DNA of 64,000 bases from Planoprotostelium fungivorum (lineage: Eukaryota > Evosea > Variosea > Cavosteliida > Cavosteliaceae). Shown one piece after another: positions 36,001-46,992 of the stretch. The stretch is from positions 62,001-126,000 of the forward strand of contig MDYQ01000599.1 of assembly GCA_003024175.1 (NCBI GenBank), written 5' to 3'. Position numbers and translations under genes: made by a program. Below the pieces are notes generated by a model. The model saw only the letters and a list, made by a program, of their open reading frames with translations. It did not search any database and was not told where the DNA came from. The first letter of the stretch is position 1. The number at the start of each line of letters is the position of its first letter.

Positions 36001-36903
36001 ACCATTTCTCCGGAACAGAATACGCACAGCCTACGTGCACCTCCATGATCCTCACGTCGGAAGCTTCCAACGGTTTGACCAGATCTTCAGAAGTAGAGAT
36101 GCTGATCTCGATTTCAGATTGGACGCGAGTGGAGAGATCATCTGTGGAGTTATTGCTCCTGATGCTGTGGTTCTCCACCGGCAGCCAGCTCTGGTACCTG
36201 GAGGTGCCGAAGAGCACAGAGAGGTCAACGGAGACGGTGCCATTCGCGGTGCGATGACTACCCTCTAAAAGATGAATCTTCAATGGATTATTCAACAGAT
36301 CGTTGAGAAGACTCTGTTGACGATCAGATCGAGCGTCAGATGGGACATCATCAGATCACCTCATTCAAGTCTCTCTCGAATGTTTTCGTCAGGTTCCAAT
36401 TGGGTGACGGATTCTCACGAATGATCTCAGACTGAACGGAGTTCAGAACAGGATGAATCTTAGACATCATCACCTCCAGAGCAGGCTCATTGAGAAAATG
36501 GAATCGAACGGAGGAATGTACATTAGTGTCTCCCTTGTTAGAACTCAAACCTCTTCCTTGCAATACCGAAATGGCTGTTGATGACATCATCAACCAAGAG
36601 CTCATTTCCGATCACCAACAACTCACTGAATGTGATCTTCTTATATTCGACGACTGGTGTTAGACTCTCGATCGTGGGGATCTTGTCCTTCGCATCTTTG
36701 ACTGTCGCAGCCACTGGTTCATCTTTCGTCTCTGAAGGTTTCTTCTTCCTCGGTTTCTTCTTCTTTTCCCTCTCTGTCTTCTTCGATCGTGCTGATTCCT
36801 CACGTGTCGGTGTTCCGATCTGTCCCGGTAAGAGAGGTGGAGTAGAAGGTACTGAGGCTCCTGCATTGATCTCGTCTTTATTGGATTCGTCAGGCACTTC
36901 CAT
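33062..36903 (-). CDS. CFAP70: CFAP70 ciliary protein with TPR repeats
   Basis: The start is MEVPDESNKDEINAGASVPS with a Lys-rich linker. The N-terminal half includes VEYKKITFSELLVIGNELLV, HLLEGSHRTANGTVSVDLSV, a SWLPVENHSI-like strand and EVHVGCAYSVPEKW. The AYSVPxxW and L.G......DL elements are features of CFAP70. Next come AAQTYVTASVSFSKPFYH and IPRRRVLPRYYQM. The C-terminal half is TPR: YLIDELHIAINR, FYQERIAACQWDPELWYDYA, RAEELLVEAISLAEPRHAPS, HTEALQQIQNAINAEPTNAE, FVAAKAAYLRVSERSG and EIAEAMREAGRGS, ending GEERNAKGF. CFAP70 is an axonemal protein linked to outer dynein arms and the central apparatus region. Its presence implies that the organism builds a motile flagellum. Its many introns show no CTACAACG motif; the one occurrence (33665) encodes LYNEQ. 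Confidence 0.75.
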
Positions 36904-37048
36904 GATGATGTGTTTGAGACACACAAACGGGATAGCTAAATATAGAGGGCTCAAATGTTTGAGCAGGCCAACAGTAACACCATCAAGAACCAACGCTGAT
37001 GTGAAGAGGCGATAGTGTAAGAATGGTGAATTAGGGGCTGGATTCTTC

Positions 37049-37954
37049 TCATAATGTCCTCGTTTTATTTTCGACTGCAGTTGCCGATCGTCCTTCCATA
37101 AGACGGAAACATTCATCTTTGTACACGTTCATCTGCAACGTCAACTCTTCGATCTTTCTGTCGTCCACCAAGAGTTGAAGTTTGGCTTCTTTCAATTCCC
37201 TTCTCAATTCATATGATGATACGTCGTGTGGTTGTTTCACAGTGGATCTGATGATGGCTGAAACACAGTTAATCTTGATCCATCAACAACATGATGGACT
37301 CACAAGTTCTCCTTCGTCGCGTCACTCGTGATTTGAGAAGAGGTTTGGCATCCACCGTCGAATCAGTCGGTGATTGGGTTGTGTTGTGAGAGTCGTGCCT
37401 TAGTTTGTTCAAAATGAAACCGATGGCGAGAAGACAGAGCAGCACAATGGAAGGGATGAAGAGTATCGTGTTGTCCAGCGCTGTCGACTGTCGATGATAG
37501 ACTTGTACCTCCGATGAGGGTGGAAGAAGCGTTGTGTTCAGAGTCTCAATTGGTACCTCTGCTGGCAGACTATCGTTCGAACTCTTCTCGGCATGTAGAG
37601 GTGTGTATATGAGGAGTGTATGTGTTGGTGTTTGGATTGGTCGAGTTTCCACCACGTCTTTCATCGGTAGCTTTGCTTCTGCCGTCAACAACGGTGGTGC
37701 AGTGATCTATACAGGACGATTAGATCCATTTGCATTCTATTACCATCGCTCACGGTCAGAGTTGCCTTCACGATGGATGATATTCCCACGATTAGATCGT
37801 AGACTGCTTTTCCACCAGCAATGATCCAATCTCTGACCACGTGATGTAAACTTCGCCCACTTCTCTGAACGAGGCCAGATTCGCCCGCATCGATGAGAAC
37901 GATGGATAGAGCTAGAGACAATAGTATCCATCGAATTGTTGTGTTATTGGTCAT
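37049..37954 (-). CDS. Type I single-pass membrane protein, unknown
   Basis: Three exons join in frame. The first has a cleavable signal peptide (TIRWILLSLALSIVLIDAGE) and VVRDWIIAGGKAVYDLIVGI. The intron that starts GTGAGCGATGG near 37744 splices to ITAPPLLTAEAKLPMKD, a Thr/Pro-rich extracellular region with potential N-glycosylation (NTT). A transmembrane helix follows (TILFIPSIVLLCLLAIGFIL). After a second intron (GTGAGTCC...TTTCAG) the cytoplasmic tail continues IIRSTVKQPHDVSS into a short coiled coil (LRRELKEAKLQLLVDDRKIE). The stop is at 37049-37051. No known family is recognised. It lies head-to-tail between two genes with ciliary character, 146 nt upstream of the CFAP70 start, so a role at the flagellar membrane is possible but unproven. 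Confidence 0.6.
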
Positions 37955-38113
37955 GGTGTGGCGCTCAATCTGATGTTGAGCCTGCCCAAACTTTTGCCGC
38001 GCGGAGTGATTGATTGTAACGGACTACAATGCTCCCGAAATTTGGTGACGTTATGGAAATGAATCACACCGTGTGAACCTTCCAAACGAACGATGGAAAT
38101 GGGATGTCTATAT

Positions 38114-40828
38114 TCATTTCTTCTGTAGATACATCGATGCGTAATCCCTCCGTGTTGGATTGGACAGATTGAATGGTTTCGGAATCGTAAAGGGTTGGGA
38201 CCGCAATGGATTGTCCACCACGTTGGTCAAGAAGGCTCTCTCTTCCCTCTCTCTCTGCTCGTTGGCAAGACGTCTCGCGGCCTCGACTTTGTGCAAGTGA
38301 TTGTTCAGCTGTGAGGCGTCAGTGATATTTAGAACCTAGCAGTATGATATTACCCCACGGATGAGAACACCTCCTCTCTGTTGTTTCACCGTGCTGGCGG
38401 GGTTGACTGTGGGAGTGAAGGTACACTCTTTATCGTTGTTGTCACGGGTCTGCTTCCGAGATCGATCCAATTTTTTCTGGCGATTGATCTGATACCAATG
38501 TTGAGTACGGTACGTACGTACATACCCTACCTCGTACGCTTCCATCTTGACGACTAGATCTCTCGTCTCCTTACCATCGAGTCGATAAGACTCTCCAAAC
38601 TTTCCAGTGCGTCCCAATGACGGCCGAAAAGGGTGTTCTGTTGTGAACTTCTCCTCCTTCCTCTCTCTGGCCTCCCTCAACTTCTTTTCCTTCTCAGGAT
38701 AACGTACCATATCGTTCAGCGTCCTATGAACATGAACTACAATTCCTCATCGCACTTACCTGTGGTGATTGGCCGTGATCTTCTTCGACTCCTCACTCAA
38801 CGTGGGTTGAAATGAAAACTGCGAAATGTATTCCTCTTGTATGGCCTTCTGCTTATCTAGTTTCTTCTTCGAATCTTCTCTTGAGAGCCTCGAAGCCCTC
38901 TCTTCCCATGTTTCTTCTTCCTCCCCAACTGTGGTGAGTCAACAAACTTCGAAACTTCAGATGATCGAATCACATTTTTCCAATCGTTTCAGTTTCGTGA
39001 GAAGATCTGATGTCTCTGACACCATTGGATGGTGAGTATATTGTATCCTTAAATTGTGCTCCGTCTGTACCATCATCGTTGAGAAATGAAACAACCATAC
39101 TTCTCACCTCTTCTTCTCGCTTCCTCTTAGCCGCTCGAAACAGTTCTTGCCTTTGAATAAATGCGATCTCCATTCCATAAAACATGTTATCTGCTAATCT
39201 CTCGCTCATCTGGTTTACTTTGGGAGCAAAGGTGTGTTCCCGCTCGAATTCTTCGTTGATCTACGATGATGAGACGTGAATAACAATAAGGTTTTACCTC
39301 ATCCATGTGCTTCACGGAACGAGCTGACAAGGTCTTCTTCCTCGAGTGTAATCGTGATACGATGTCGTCTGAGATTATGTTGGGCGTTGCGTTGAATGTG
39401 AAATTCACCTCTGGCAGTGCCATCGACCATATTTGTGGATTTTGGATTGATCTGTGGAGCGAAGGGGTGTTCCACTACATATTGCTGAGCCGTTTCTTCC
39501 TCAGCTTTCTTTTTCTCTCTGTCAGATCGTCAGTAATTGAGATGAACTCATTCATGTGATGATGGCGAAGGTTGATGATTCATGACGATGGTGATCGTGA
39601 TCACCTGACGATCTCGTTGACCCTCATGTGAATCGGTTTGTGTTTCGACATGTCGATGAATTTTTCCACCCGGCTGACATCGATATGTGGTGTAAATTGA
39701 TATTTCCTCTCCCTAGACAATATGTTCTCCCTTCTGGCCCGCTCTTTCTCTGCCGATAATTTCTCCGCCTCTTCGTACAGCCTCTGGCTGGCACTATCCA
39801 CTTTCATTCATCTCCATTCCATTCACGTCTCACCTTCTACCGATGTCCGATGACTTTCTCCCCTCATTCGTCTTCTCATGTGTCGCCTCCGTCCCTGATG
39901 CATCATGAGTGTCTCTTCCCAATACATCCGGTGGTCTGGGTGGTGCGGGGTGTATGGCCGGTCGAAATGTGCATTTTTCGATCTGCTCCTTCTCTTCCTC
40001 TTCCATTCTCTTCTCTGCTCGTTGAACTCGCATCGGATATTTCGATTGAGCCAGGAAGGACAGACGACTGCGGACCTCGTGTGCATCGCTGTCGGGTGAT
40101 GAGAGAACGACGGATGTCATGGTGATGACGATCTCACGGGTTCGGTTTGAGTGGAGGAGGTTCTTGAGCGAGGCTGAGTTTGGGATGGTGGCTCTCTTTC
40201 AACCTCTTCAGTAATTCTTTCCTGCGTTGAGCAGATGATGACAACTGGATCACGTTTGATCACGGTGAGAACGTCACGACGTACCTGTTGAGGTGGCTCG
40301 ATCGGTGAGTCCTGAGGTTTCTGTTTGGCAACTCCAAGAGCTTTCACTGCTGCGTGATATTCCGCTCTCGCCCTCTCTGCTGCACTCTGCGGTGGCTGTG
40401 GTGATGCATTCTCCTTTTCTTCTTCTTCCTCATCTATTGGTGGCGTCACATAAGTTGTCTTTGGAGGTAGATTCACCTTGAGGTTGATGATGCAATAACA
40501 GTTTATCAACGCCTGTTCTCTCCATGATGTTCTGTCTCTGTGTGTTTCGAAACGCTTGATATTTCGGTTCCGCATTAACGATGCCCAGTTGTCGAAGCAA
40601 TTCAGCTCTTCACCTCAGGTGAGCCTTTAGACATCGCATCATATGACATCACCTTCGATCTGTCTGAGACGTTTTCGGCTTGACTTCCTCTGGAATATCT
40701 AATCGATCGTCTTCACACGCTCTCATCAAGCTCTGTCTCCTATCCTCCCTCAATTTCCAAGCGATGCTCTGAACACCGTCATGTTTCATCTCAGACTCTA
40801 GAGATGGACTCACCTCTTGTGAAGCCAT
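38114..40828 (-). CDS. Coiled-coil protein with repeated F-x-P motifs, possibly ciliary
   Basis: Exons on the minus strand encode Lys/Glu/Arg-rich helices in which a short motif recurs about every 60-100 residues: CTFRPAIHPAP, YQFTPHIDVSRVEKF, HPFAPQINP, FTFNATPNII, HTFAPKVNQMSERL, FSFQPTLSEESKK, HPFRPSLGRTGKFGESYR and CTFTPTVNPAST. The consensus is roughly [HYCF]-x-F-x-P-x-[ILV]-[NDH]. Such evenly spaced F-x-P repeats in basic helices occur in large uncharacterised axonemal proteins of protists. The last exon ends with NPTRRDYASMYLQKK, stop at 38114. The start is uncertain: ATG 40828 (MASQE) is followed at once by a donor-like GTGAG, and upstream sequence to about 41080 is open with ELIRDVAHPVALVMLQKMFP, which may be the true N-terminus. 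Function is inferred only from motif style and the CFAP70 neighbour. Confidence 0.5.
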
Positions 40829-41135
40829 GGTCACAGAAAGAGGGCAATAAGGAGACCGTTATGGCATGGACCTCAGCTTCAAACAGTTCCGCACGCGGTA
40901 AAATGTTCAAAGAAAATCCCTCCTCTTCTTTCGGAGGAAACATCTTTTGAAGCATCACCAGCGCAACTGGGTGGGCCACATCACGGATGAGTTCTGTAGG
41001 GAGTATGTCACCCCCCTCCCCCAGGATTACACGGATATATCGATGTGAGGAATAATGCGGGTGAGTATATATATATGCTGATGTCATTCAGCCAAGTCTA
41101 GCAATAGAGGAAGACCGACAACAACGGAAGAGTTG

Positions 41136-41980
41136 ATGAAATTGCCTTCTCTTCCAAACAATCTTGGAAAGGTTTGTAGTTATCATCACTCATCATTTCG
41201 AACACGCCAGCTGATGCCGAGCAGTCAGAAGACGAGCTCATTCGAGTATTGAATAACAAGGTAAGATTATTCCCATCTATCATGACATAGTAACCCGTGT
41301 CAATTAGGATTGCACCGTCCTCTTCCTTCGCTGGTGTGAATCACAACATTGTCAAGAGAATCTCGACTTCTGGATCGAGTGCGAGGTGATAGCACCACAT
41401 TCCATCCCTTATCATTATTCTGAGCACGTCACAGATCGCGCGATTAGAAAATGAAGAGGTCAAACAGCGAAAGGCGATGGACGAACTCTACGAGAAGTAT
41501 TTTCCACTGTCTGGCGAAACCGTCAACATCGACTCCGAACTCTTGTCTAGTTTGAGAGAGAGCCGCGTAGGAGAGGCCAGCTGGGATATCACTGCCTTCG
41601 ACGACATACAGAGACACGTGAGCATCATGATGTCCTTACGTTCGTCTCGTTGACCCGAGCAGGTGTTCCTCATGTTGAGTTCTCACACCATGATCGGTCG
41701 TTTCATGCAGAGTAGCACCTACAGCACGTGGAGAGGTGACGCATCGCATGTCGTCCATCTCATTGACGTCCGATCAGAAGCGCAAGAGCATCCACCAAAG
41801 GTATCAGAGAAGAAGAAGGGCTTCCACTCTTTCTTTCGGCGCAGCCGCACGAACATGACCTCCGAAATCCAACTTCCATTGACGGATCCACCACACGTAG
41901 AGACGCTCTTTCACATGAGGAACGAGCAGAGGTCGAGGTCCGCTTTTTTGGATGGTGAACCACCATCAACGACGCAATGA
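41136..41980 (+). CDS. RGS-domain protein
   Basis: The likely start MKLPSLPNNLGKV splices to SDAEQSEDELIRVLNNK. The RGS domain then runs through several exons: VLFLRWCESQHCQENLDFWI, ECEIARLENEEVKQRKAMDE, KYFPLSGETVNIDSELLSSL, AFDDIQRHVFLML and IGRFMQSSTY. It contains the expected ENLDFW helix and the F..aQ..v...m...sf.RF..S..Y end. RGS domains accelerate GTP hydrolysis by G-alpha subunits. The C-terminal tail is basic and polar (KKKGFHSFFRRSRTNMTSEI, then EQRSRSAFLDGEPPS) with candidate phosphorylation sites and no other domain. The stop is at 41978-41980. Confidence 0.8.
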
Positions 41981-42167
41981 ATGTATTTTGTAATCTGGGG
42001 TGATCGATAGGGAGGGGTGTCAGGGTAACAGGAGTGACCTACGAAAATGAGCACGTCTGCAGACGTGCCACCTTCCCGTGCGATTCCGAACGATAGAGGG
42101 ATAAGAACAACACCTGTTCTGTATTGTCATAGATTTGCATTCTTGGGATGTTACGATGAGTCACCAA

Positions 42168-42238
42168 TCCCTTATGGTGTAGCGGTAACATCCAAGACTC
42201 TCACTCTTGAGCCCCGGGTTCGACTCCCGGTGAGGGAA
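42168..42238 (+). tRNA. trnE-CTC: tRNA-Glu (anticodon CTC)
   Basis: A 71-nt cloverleaf. The acceptor stem TCCCTTA pairs with TGAGGGA, with discriminator A at 42238. The anticodon stem CAAGA/TCTTG encloses loop CTCTCAC, giving anticodon CTC. The T arm is CCGGG-TTCGACT-CCCGG. The A box (TGGTGTAGCGG) and B box (GGTTCGACTCC) for RNA polymerase III are intact, and no intron is present. A short T run follows at about 42243. Confidence 0.95.
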
Positions 42239-42431
42239 CATCCTTTTTGCCCCCGAACGAACTGTGCACCTCTTTTGTTTGCTGCACATCAGCGTTGTCA
42301 GTTCTTACACAGATGCACATGGTGTGATGATGATCTTGCTCGTTGTACATCTTCCAGCTTCCATTGGACGGAAATTTTCGTTGTAGATAGTCCGTGAGTT
42401 CATCAGCCGATCATCGCTCAAAGAGATACAA

Positions 42432-44627
42432 ATGGGTAAAGAGGGAAAGCCTGTGATCGAGAAAGGCACGGGTGGCCATGTCGGTAGTATCGTGGATGGC
42501 ATGCAATTTTTACCTTCTCGTTATTTCGTGTGGCAGACAACGGTGGGTCACAATCAGAGGAAGCCAACTCGTATGAAGATATCAAAAGAGCCCAAAGGAA
42601 GTTTCAAACAGAGGTACGTCTTTTGATGTTTTTCAAATCGGTGACATCATCGACACCGACACCGACATCACTCCAGATGGGTCATCTTACATTACAATTA
42701 CATCGTAGCCTATAAGTTTGGAAAGATCAAGCCAGATTTCTACCCCAAAATGGAAGATGAGCCCGATGAGATCATCTGCCTGGAATTGTCAACCGAACAA
42801 GTGATTTTCTTCCCTCTCCCTCCACATCACGATATCCCCAAATCATCTTCTCATTTTTCCACAGGTGGATGCCTCTTTTGAGAAGGGACACACGGACACC
42901 TTCGTCATTCACACTTCCATTGATTCTTATTGGATCGAATGTGAATCAACGGCTGAAATGGAGTCTTGGATCCAGCAGTTGAGAAACACCATCAAGGCAC
43001 TCCAAGAGAGGAAGAGAGAGGGAATCGAAGAAGTCACCGCTCAGGTGAATACACGACATATCATCGACATCGATATCATATGATCTCATCTCATCGGACT
43101 GACTCGTGGATAGATCGAGGTCATTCGTGAAGAGCTACCCGAGAACAGTGAGTCCTCTCATAGCCATGACATCATCTCATTCGAATGCACATCACATCCA
43201 CATCATCTCCATCTTATGTACACCTGCATCACACACTGACGTTCGATCAGCCAAATTCACGAGCAAGTTGGAAGACATCAAAGAGGCCGCCCCCTACACA
43301 TCCGAGATGGTCTTCTACAACGACATCAGAAGAAAGCACTCCGCCTTCATGAACTATCTAAACATGTTCGCCGAATACCAGATTGGAAGAAACAAAGCTT
43401 ACCTCACTTTCTTCATAGAGAGGTGAGAGACAGACAACGAGAGGGACATTGATCGTTGTAGATTGAGACCAGCCCTCAATGCATCAGACGAAGCCATCAT
43501 GGGAGAATGGGTGAAGGAAGTGAAGAGAGGTCTGAAGGTCATCAGCAACGCTCAAGAGACTTCTTTCTTCAAGGTGAATCGTCCATCTACAACGAACCGT
43601 GATCTCATCTACAACGCAGGAAGATTTCAAGAGCGCCATCGACCAGGCCGAATTATCTCTCAAGACGATCGATGCCATCAACCTCCACTTGAAATCTTAC
43701 CACGAAGAATTAAACCCTAAATACACGGAAGAGAAGGCCGCCATCGAATTGGGACTCCGCCGTCTCAACAGTTACCCCTCCATGGTGAGTCCCAAATTCT
43801 CGTCAAACTGAGCCTCGTTGTAGAGCGAGAACCACCTGAAGGGCTACGCGAGTGGAGTCATGAAGGCAAAAGAGGGAAAATATTACGAAGAGTGGAAGTG
43901 GGACCAACAGAAGGGTCTCTTAACGAGAGAGAGGTGCGGTGCTATCGAGCAGGCGGATTCTCACGAGGTGAGATTCTATCCATCTACAACGAGTCATCCC
44001 TTCGTCTACAACGAGTCATTTCACGTCGTTTACAGCGTTGTAGATCATCACCTTCACGGCACAAGAGGATAAACCGTGTTGGGTCAACCCCTCTTACGGT
44101 GTCATCCTGTGGAACCGAAGGAGCTTCATCTGGACCCACCCCCGCTGCCCCTTCATCATCCGTTTCGACTGGTAGAATATCCGCGGAGATTTCGAGTTAC
44201 GTACTGAGCTAACGCAGGTCTGAGAGCCGAAAGACGTACAAGCAGCACTTCCAGACGGTGAAAGAGGACAGGAAGGCTAAAGCCAAAGCCCCTGCAGCTG
44301 TCAGCCCCTCTATCGCAGATTGGGCCGTGCAAGGAAATATGATGAGGGCCGTTGTAGTGGGAGACCGTGCCACGACCATGCCCGAGGTGAGATTCGTGGC
44401 GCGTTGTAGATGGAGGTGCGTTATAGATGGCTGACGTAGGGCAGCCACCTCCGATCAACTTGTGGGAAGTCCAGGGAAACATCCCGCCTCCCATCTGTGG
44501 TGTCGTCGCAAACTTTTACGCCATAAGAGGTGAGATTTTATTTGGTTTTATTCTCGATTTCAAGATGGTTTGTTTTGGCTGATGGGAGACAGTCATCACA
44601 CGTGCGATCTTTGGCCTGCAAAATTAG
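42432..44627 (+). CDS. PH-domain protein with C-terminal helical region
   Basis: The start MGKEGKPVIEKGTGGHVGSI is followed by a PH domain across introns: KGSFKQRWVILHYNYIVAYK, EIICLELSTEQVDASFEKGH, DTFVIHTSIDSYWIECESTA, EMESWIQQLRNTIKALQERK. The last part is the usual C-terminal PH helix with its Trp. After it come long helices (SEMVFYNDIRRKHSAFMNYL, KVISNAQETSFFKEDFKSAI, ELGLRRLNSYPSM) and a stretch DKPCWVNPSYGVILWNRRSF, none of which I recognise. PH domains bind phosphoinositides or proteins, so membrane signalling is plausible. The gene is one of the richest in the CTACAACG motif: introns 43423-43461, 43574-43619, 43785-43823, 43968-44043 and 44387-44439 all contain it. The stop at 44625-44627 depends on the last splice choice. 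Confidence 0.65.
43968..44043 (+). repeat. Intron with three CTACAACG/CGTTGTAG half-sites
   Basis: The 76-nt intron contains CATCTACAACGAGTCAT, then GTCTACAACGAGTCATTT, then ends GTTTACAGCGTTGTAG at the 3' splice site. It looks like nested or duplicated left arms facing one right arm. Exons join as EQADSHE and IITFTAQED. Confidence 0.8.
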
Positions 44628-44757
44628 ACAAGAAATAAAGTGGTAGAGACACTGATGATGATGTCGTGTCGTCTCGTTGTGTCACGGATCAGAGGTTGGA
44701 GATGATCATGTAGAGGTTGGACATGAGATGAGAAATTAAGATACAGCTGTTTTATTC

Positions 44758-45409
44758 TATTGCATTTGGCTGGGCCGGAACACGGTGGCCTTCTGGATCT
44801 TCACTGGCTCAACGGGTCTGAGATGTGACATCAGATCTCAGTGTCTTTGTGATGATGGATGGATTTGAATGAAGAATATTCTATCACCTGTCGTTGGCTC
44901 CCGTCTGTACGTTTCCCATTCTCTTCAGAACGATCATGCCAGTTGATACACGTCCAAAGATGGTGTGTTTGCCTGTCGATGATTGAGTGAAAGATGGATG
45001 AGATTAGATTACCGTCTAAATAGGGAGCGGGTGCGAGAGTGAGGAAGAACTGACTTCCATTTGTGTTGGGGCCTGCATTGGCCATGGACAAAATGCCGGC
45101 TCCCGTGTGCTTCAACTCGGGTGTGATCTCGTCCTCGAACTTTTTCCTGGAAGAAGAATCAGCTGCAATGAGCGATAGACGTCGAATCGGTCACCCATAG
45201 ATACTCTCTCCTCCTCTGCCGGTTCCTGTCGGATCTCCGCCTTGTACCATGAAGTCTTTGATGATTCGATGGAAGATGAGTCCGTCGTAGTAGCCCTTTC
45301 TGGCTAATTCTGCAAAGTTTTTGCACGTCTTGGGAGCATGATCCCAATAGAGCTCTACGCTCAGGTCTCCCATGGTCGTCTGCAGGTGAACTTGTTCGTA
45401 ATCGGCCAT
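44758..45409 (-). CDS. PPIL1: PPIL1-type cyclophilin (peptidyl-prolyl isomerase)
   Basis: The start [20 protein letters not shown] is followed by [87 protein letters not shown] and [12 protein letters not shown], ending FRPSQMQ. Catalytic residues of cyclophilins are present (R of FHR, the F and Q of QGGD/QFF, and H of KHTIFG). The length and the ETTMGxxxxELYWxHAPKTCxNF start are those of PPIL1, a spliceosomal cyclophilin that binds SKIP. Introns are short; none contains the CTACAACG motif, although one half-site lies upstream of the start at 45447-45458. Confidence 0.9.
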
Positions 45410-45584
45410 GTCTGCGATGTGATGTGATGTGATCTGATGTGTGCTCCATCTACAACGCGACTGTTCCATAATCAATGCCCTCGGAAATACTCGTCGGAAT
45501 GATTTGGACATCGCCGATTCCGATTGAATACCTTCACCATCAAATCAACACAAACAACAACCAACACAACAACCATCATCAGAC

Positions 45585-46466
45585 ATGTCTATCCAAAAGG
45601 TTGCCATCGCCGGAGCTTCTGGTAATATCGGCTCACCCATCCTGCAACAACTCCTCGCTGCAAAGGACTTCACTGTCTTCGTTCTCATTCGAAAGGAAAC
45701 CAAGAAGACAGATTACGAGGGAGTTCAGACACTACAAGTCGATTTCCAACAGCCTGCATCTCTCGTGGAGGCTCTCAAGTCGAATGAAATTCAGGCTGTC
45801 GTCTCTGCCATACAGGCTGCACTGATCAAGACAACCTCGTCGACGCATCAGCCGACGCCGGAGTCCAACTCCTCATCGGTTCAGAATACGGGGCCGATCA
45901 CGCGACACCCTACGCTCAGAGCATCATCATCTTTGGCAAGAAGAAGTTGGCCAGCGAGAGAGCGACAGCCAACGGCCTCAAGTACGTCAGTCTGTACACT
46001 TCCGCCTTCTTGGACTGGGGACTATCTAACGGTGAACTCGGCATCGACTTCAGAAACAAGAAGGCCACCATCTTTGATACCGGCGACGAGAAGTTATCGG
46101 CCACGACACTGGCAGGCGTGGGAAAGGCAGTCGTGGGTGTATTACGCAATCCAACGAGAATCACGACCGAGCCGCTGCGTGTATGCGAAGTCAACTCGGT
46201 CACTCAAGAATCAACTATTGGAGGAGTACAAGAGACAGACGGGGGAGGAAGGTTATACCGTTCGACACGTGGACTTGGAGCAACACAGACTGGGAGGGCT
46301 CAAGTTACTGAAGGAGGGAAATCGCATGGGAGGGCTCTTCTTGATCCAGGCCACCCTGTGGTCAGGAACTACCGCAGGATACTGGGGAGAGAACAACGAC
46401 AACGAGAAGGTTGGACTACAGCAGGTACCTCTCAAGGACGTTGTGACGAAGACCCTTCAATCATAA
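45585..46466 (+). CDS. NmrA-like NAD(P)-binding oxidoreductase with two compensating frameshifts
   Basis: MSIQKVAIAGASGNIGSPIL has the Rossmann GxxGxxG motif of atypical short-chain dehydrogenases (NmrA/isoflavone-reductase type). The chain continues RKETKKTDYEGVQTLQVDFQ, NEIQAVVSAIQ, then in the next frame NLVDASADAGVQLLIGSEYG, KKLASERATANGLKYVSLYT and FDTGDEKLSATTLAGVGKAV. It then returns to the first frame at LLEEYKRQTGEEGYTVRHVD, ending VVTKTLQS. Good protein sequence thus moves from one frame to another near 45820 (as if one base is missing) and back near 46205 (as if one is extra). No intron fits either place. Two sequencing errors in a working gene, or a young pseudogene, are both possible. 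No intron is seen, which is unusual here. Confidence 0.7.
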   Translation: MSIQKVAIAGASGNIGSPILQQLLAAKDFTVFVLIRKETKKTDYEGVQTLQVDFQQPASLVEALKSNEIQAVVSAIQAALIKTTSSTHQPTPESNSSSVQNTGPITRHPTLRASSSLARRSWPARERQPTASSTSVCTLPPSWTGDYLTVNSASTSETRRPPSLIPATRSYRPRHWQAWERQSWVYYAIQRESRPSRCVYAKSTRSLKNQLLEEYKRQTGEEGYTVRHVDLEQHRLGGLKLLKEGNRMGGLFLIQATLWSGTTAGYWGENNDNEKVGLQQVPLKDVVTKTLQS

Positions 46467-46761
46467 ATGCAATGGATCTGATACCTTCTCTCTTGTGAAG
46501 AAAGATTCCAATATTGTGCAACCCAAGCGACTGGTTATCAATGCGGGAGGTGATGATGATGTGATTCACGAAGGTAAGCGGGGAAGCGCTCATCCTCGAA
46601 GTGGAAACCAATAAATTTCCGAATTAGACCACATCTAATTCTCGCGCCAACGCGAACGTCGTTCTGAAAGAGGAACTTCCGGCTTCGCCAGAAACCAGGA
46701 ATGCAACGAGAGGCATCGTAGTGACATAAAACTGTTAAACAACACAAAGACATCAGAAGAT

Positions 46762-46992
46762 ATGGGAGGTGGTAAAGGTGGAGGTGGTGGAAGAGGTGGT
46801 GGAGGTGGTGGATATAGAGGAGGTGGTGGATATAGAGGTGGTGGATATAAAGGAGGATCTGGCGGTGGTGGTGCAGGATTCAGAGGTGGCTGGCGCGGAT
46901 TTCCCAGTCCAAAATCTCTCTCCCTTGACTTGAAAATGCTCTATTTATGTTTAAGCAGGACTAGCTCTCGATTTCGTGAGTTCACGTCATGA
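46762..46992 (+). CDS. Gly-rich small protein (RGG/YRGG repeats)
   Basis: MGGGKGGGGGRGGGGGGYRG is followed by further GYRGGG and GYKGG units and GFRGGWRGFP. The repeats recall RGG boxes of RNA-binding proteins or Gly-rich structural proteins. Beyond about 46900 the frame is unremarkable. Splicing to the open segment LALDFVSSRHENFDADRW, with a stop at 47044, is possible but its donor would be weak. Low-complexity sequence can stay open by chance, so the gene call is tentative. Confidence 0.35.
   Translation: MGGGKGGGGGRGGGGGGYRGGGGYRGGGYKGGSGGGGAGFRGGWRGFPSPKSLSLDLKMLYLCLSRTSSRFREFTS

Noticed and set aside
40791-41087. A separate minus-strand gene encoding ELIRDVAHPVALVMLQKM
   Set aside because: More simply explained as the 5' part of the adjacent F-x-P protein gene. 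It has no independent stop, start or domain.
45800-45840. An 18-nt GTCGTC...ACAG intron to explain the first NmrA frameshift
   Set aside because: It is a multiple of three, so removing it does not change the frame, and it is far shorter than any other intron here.
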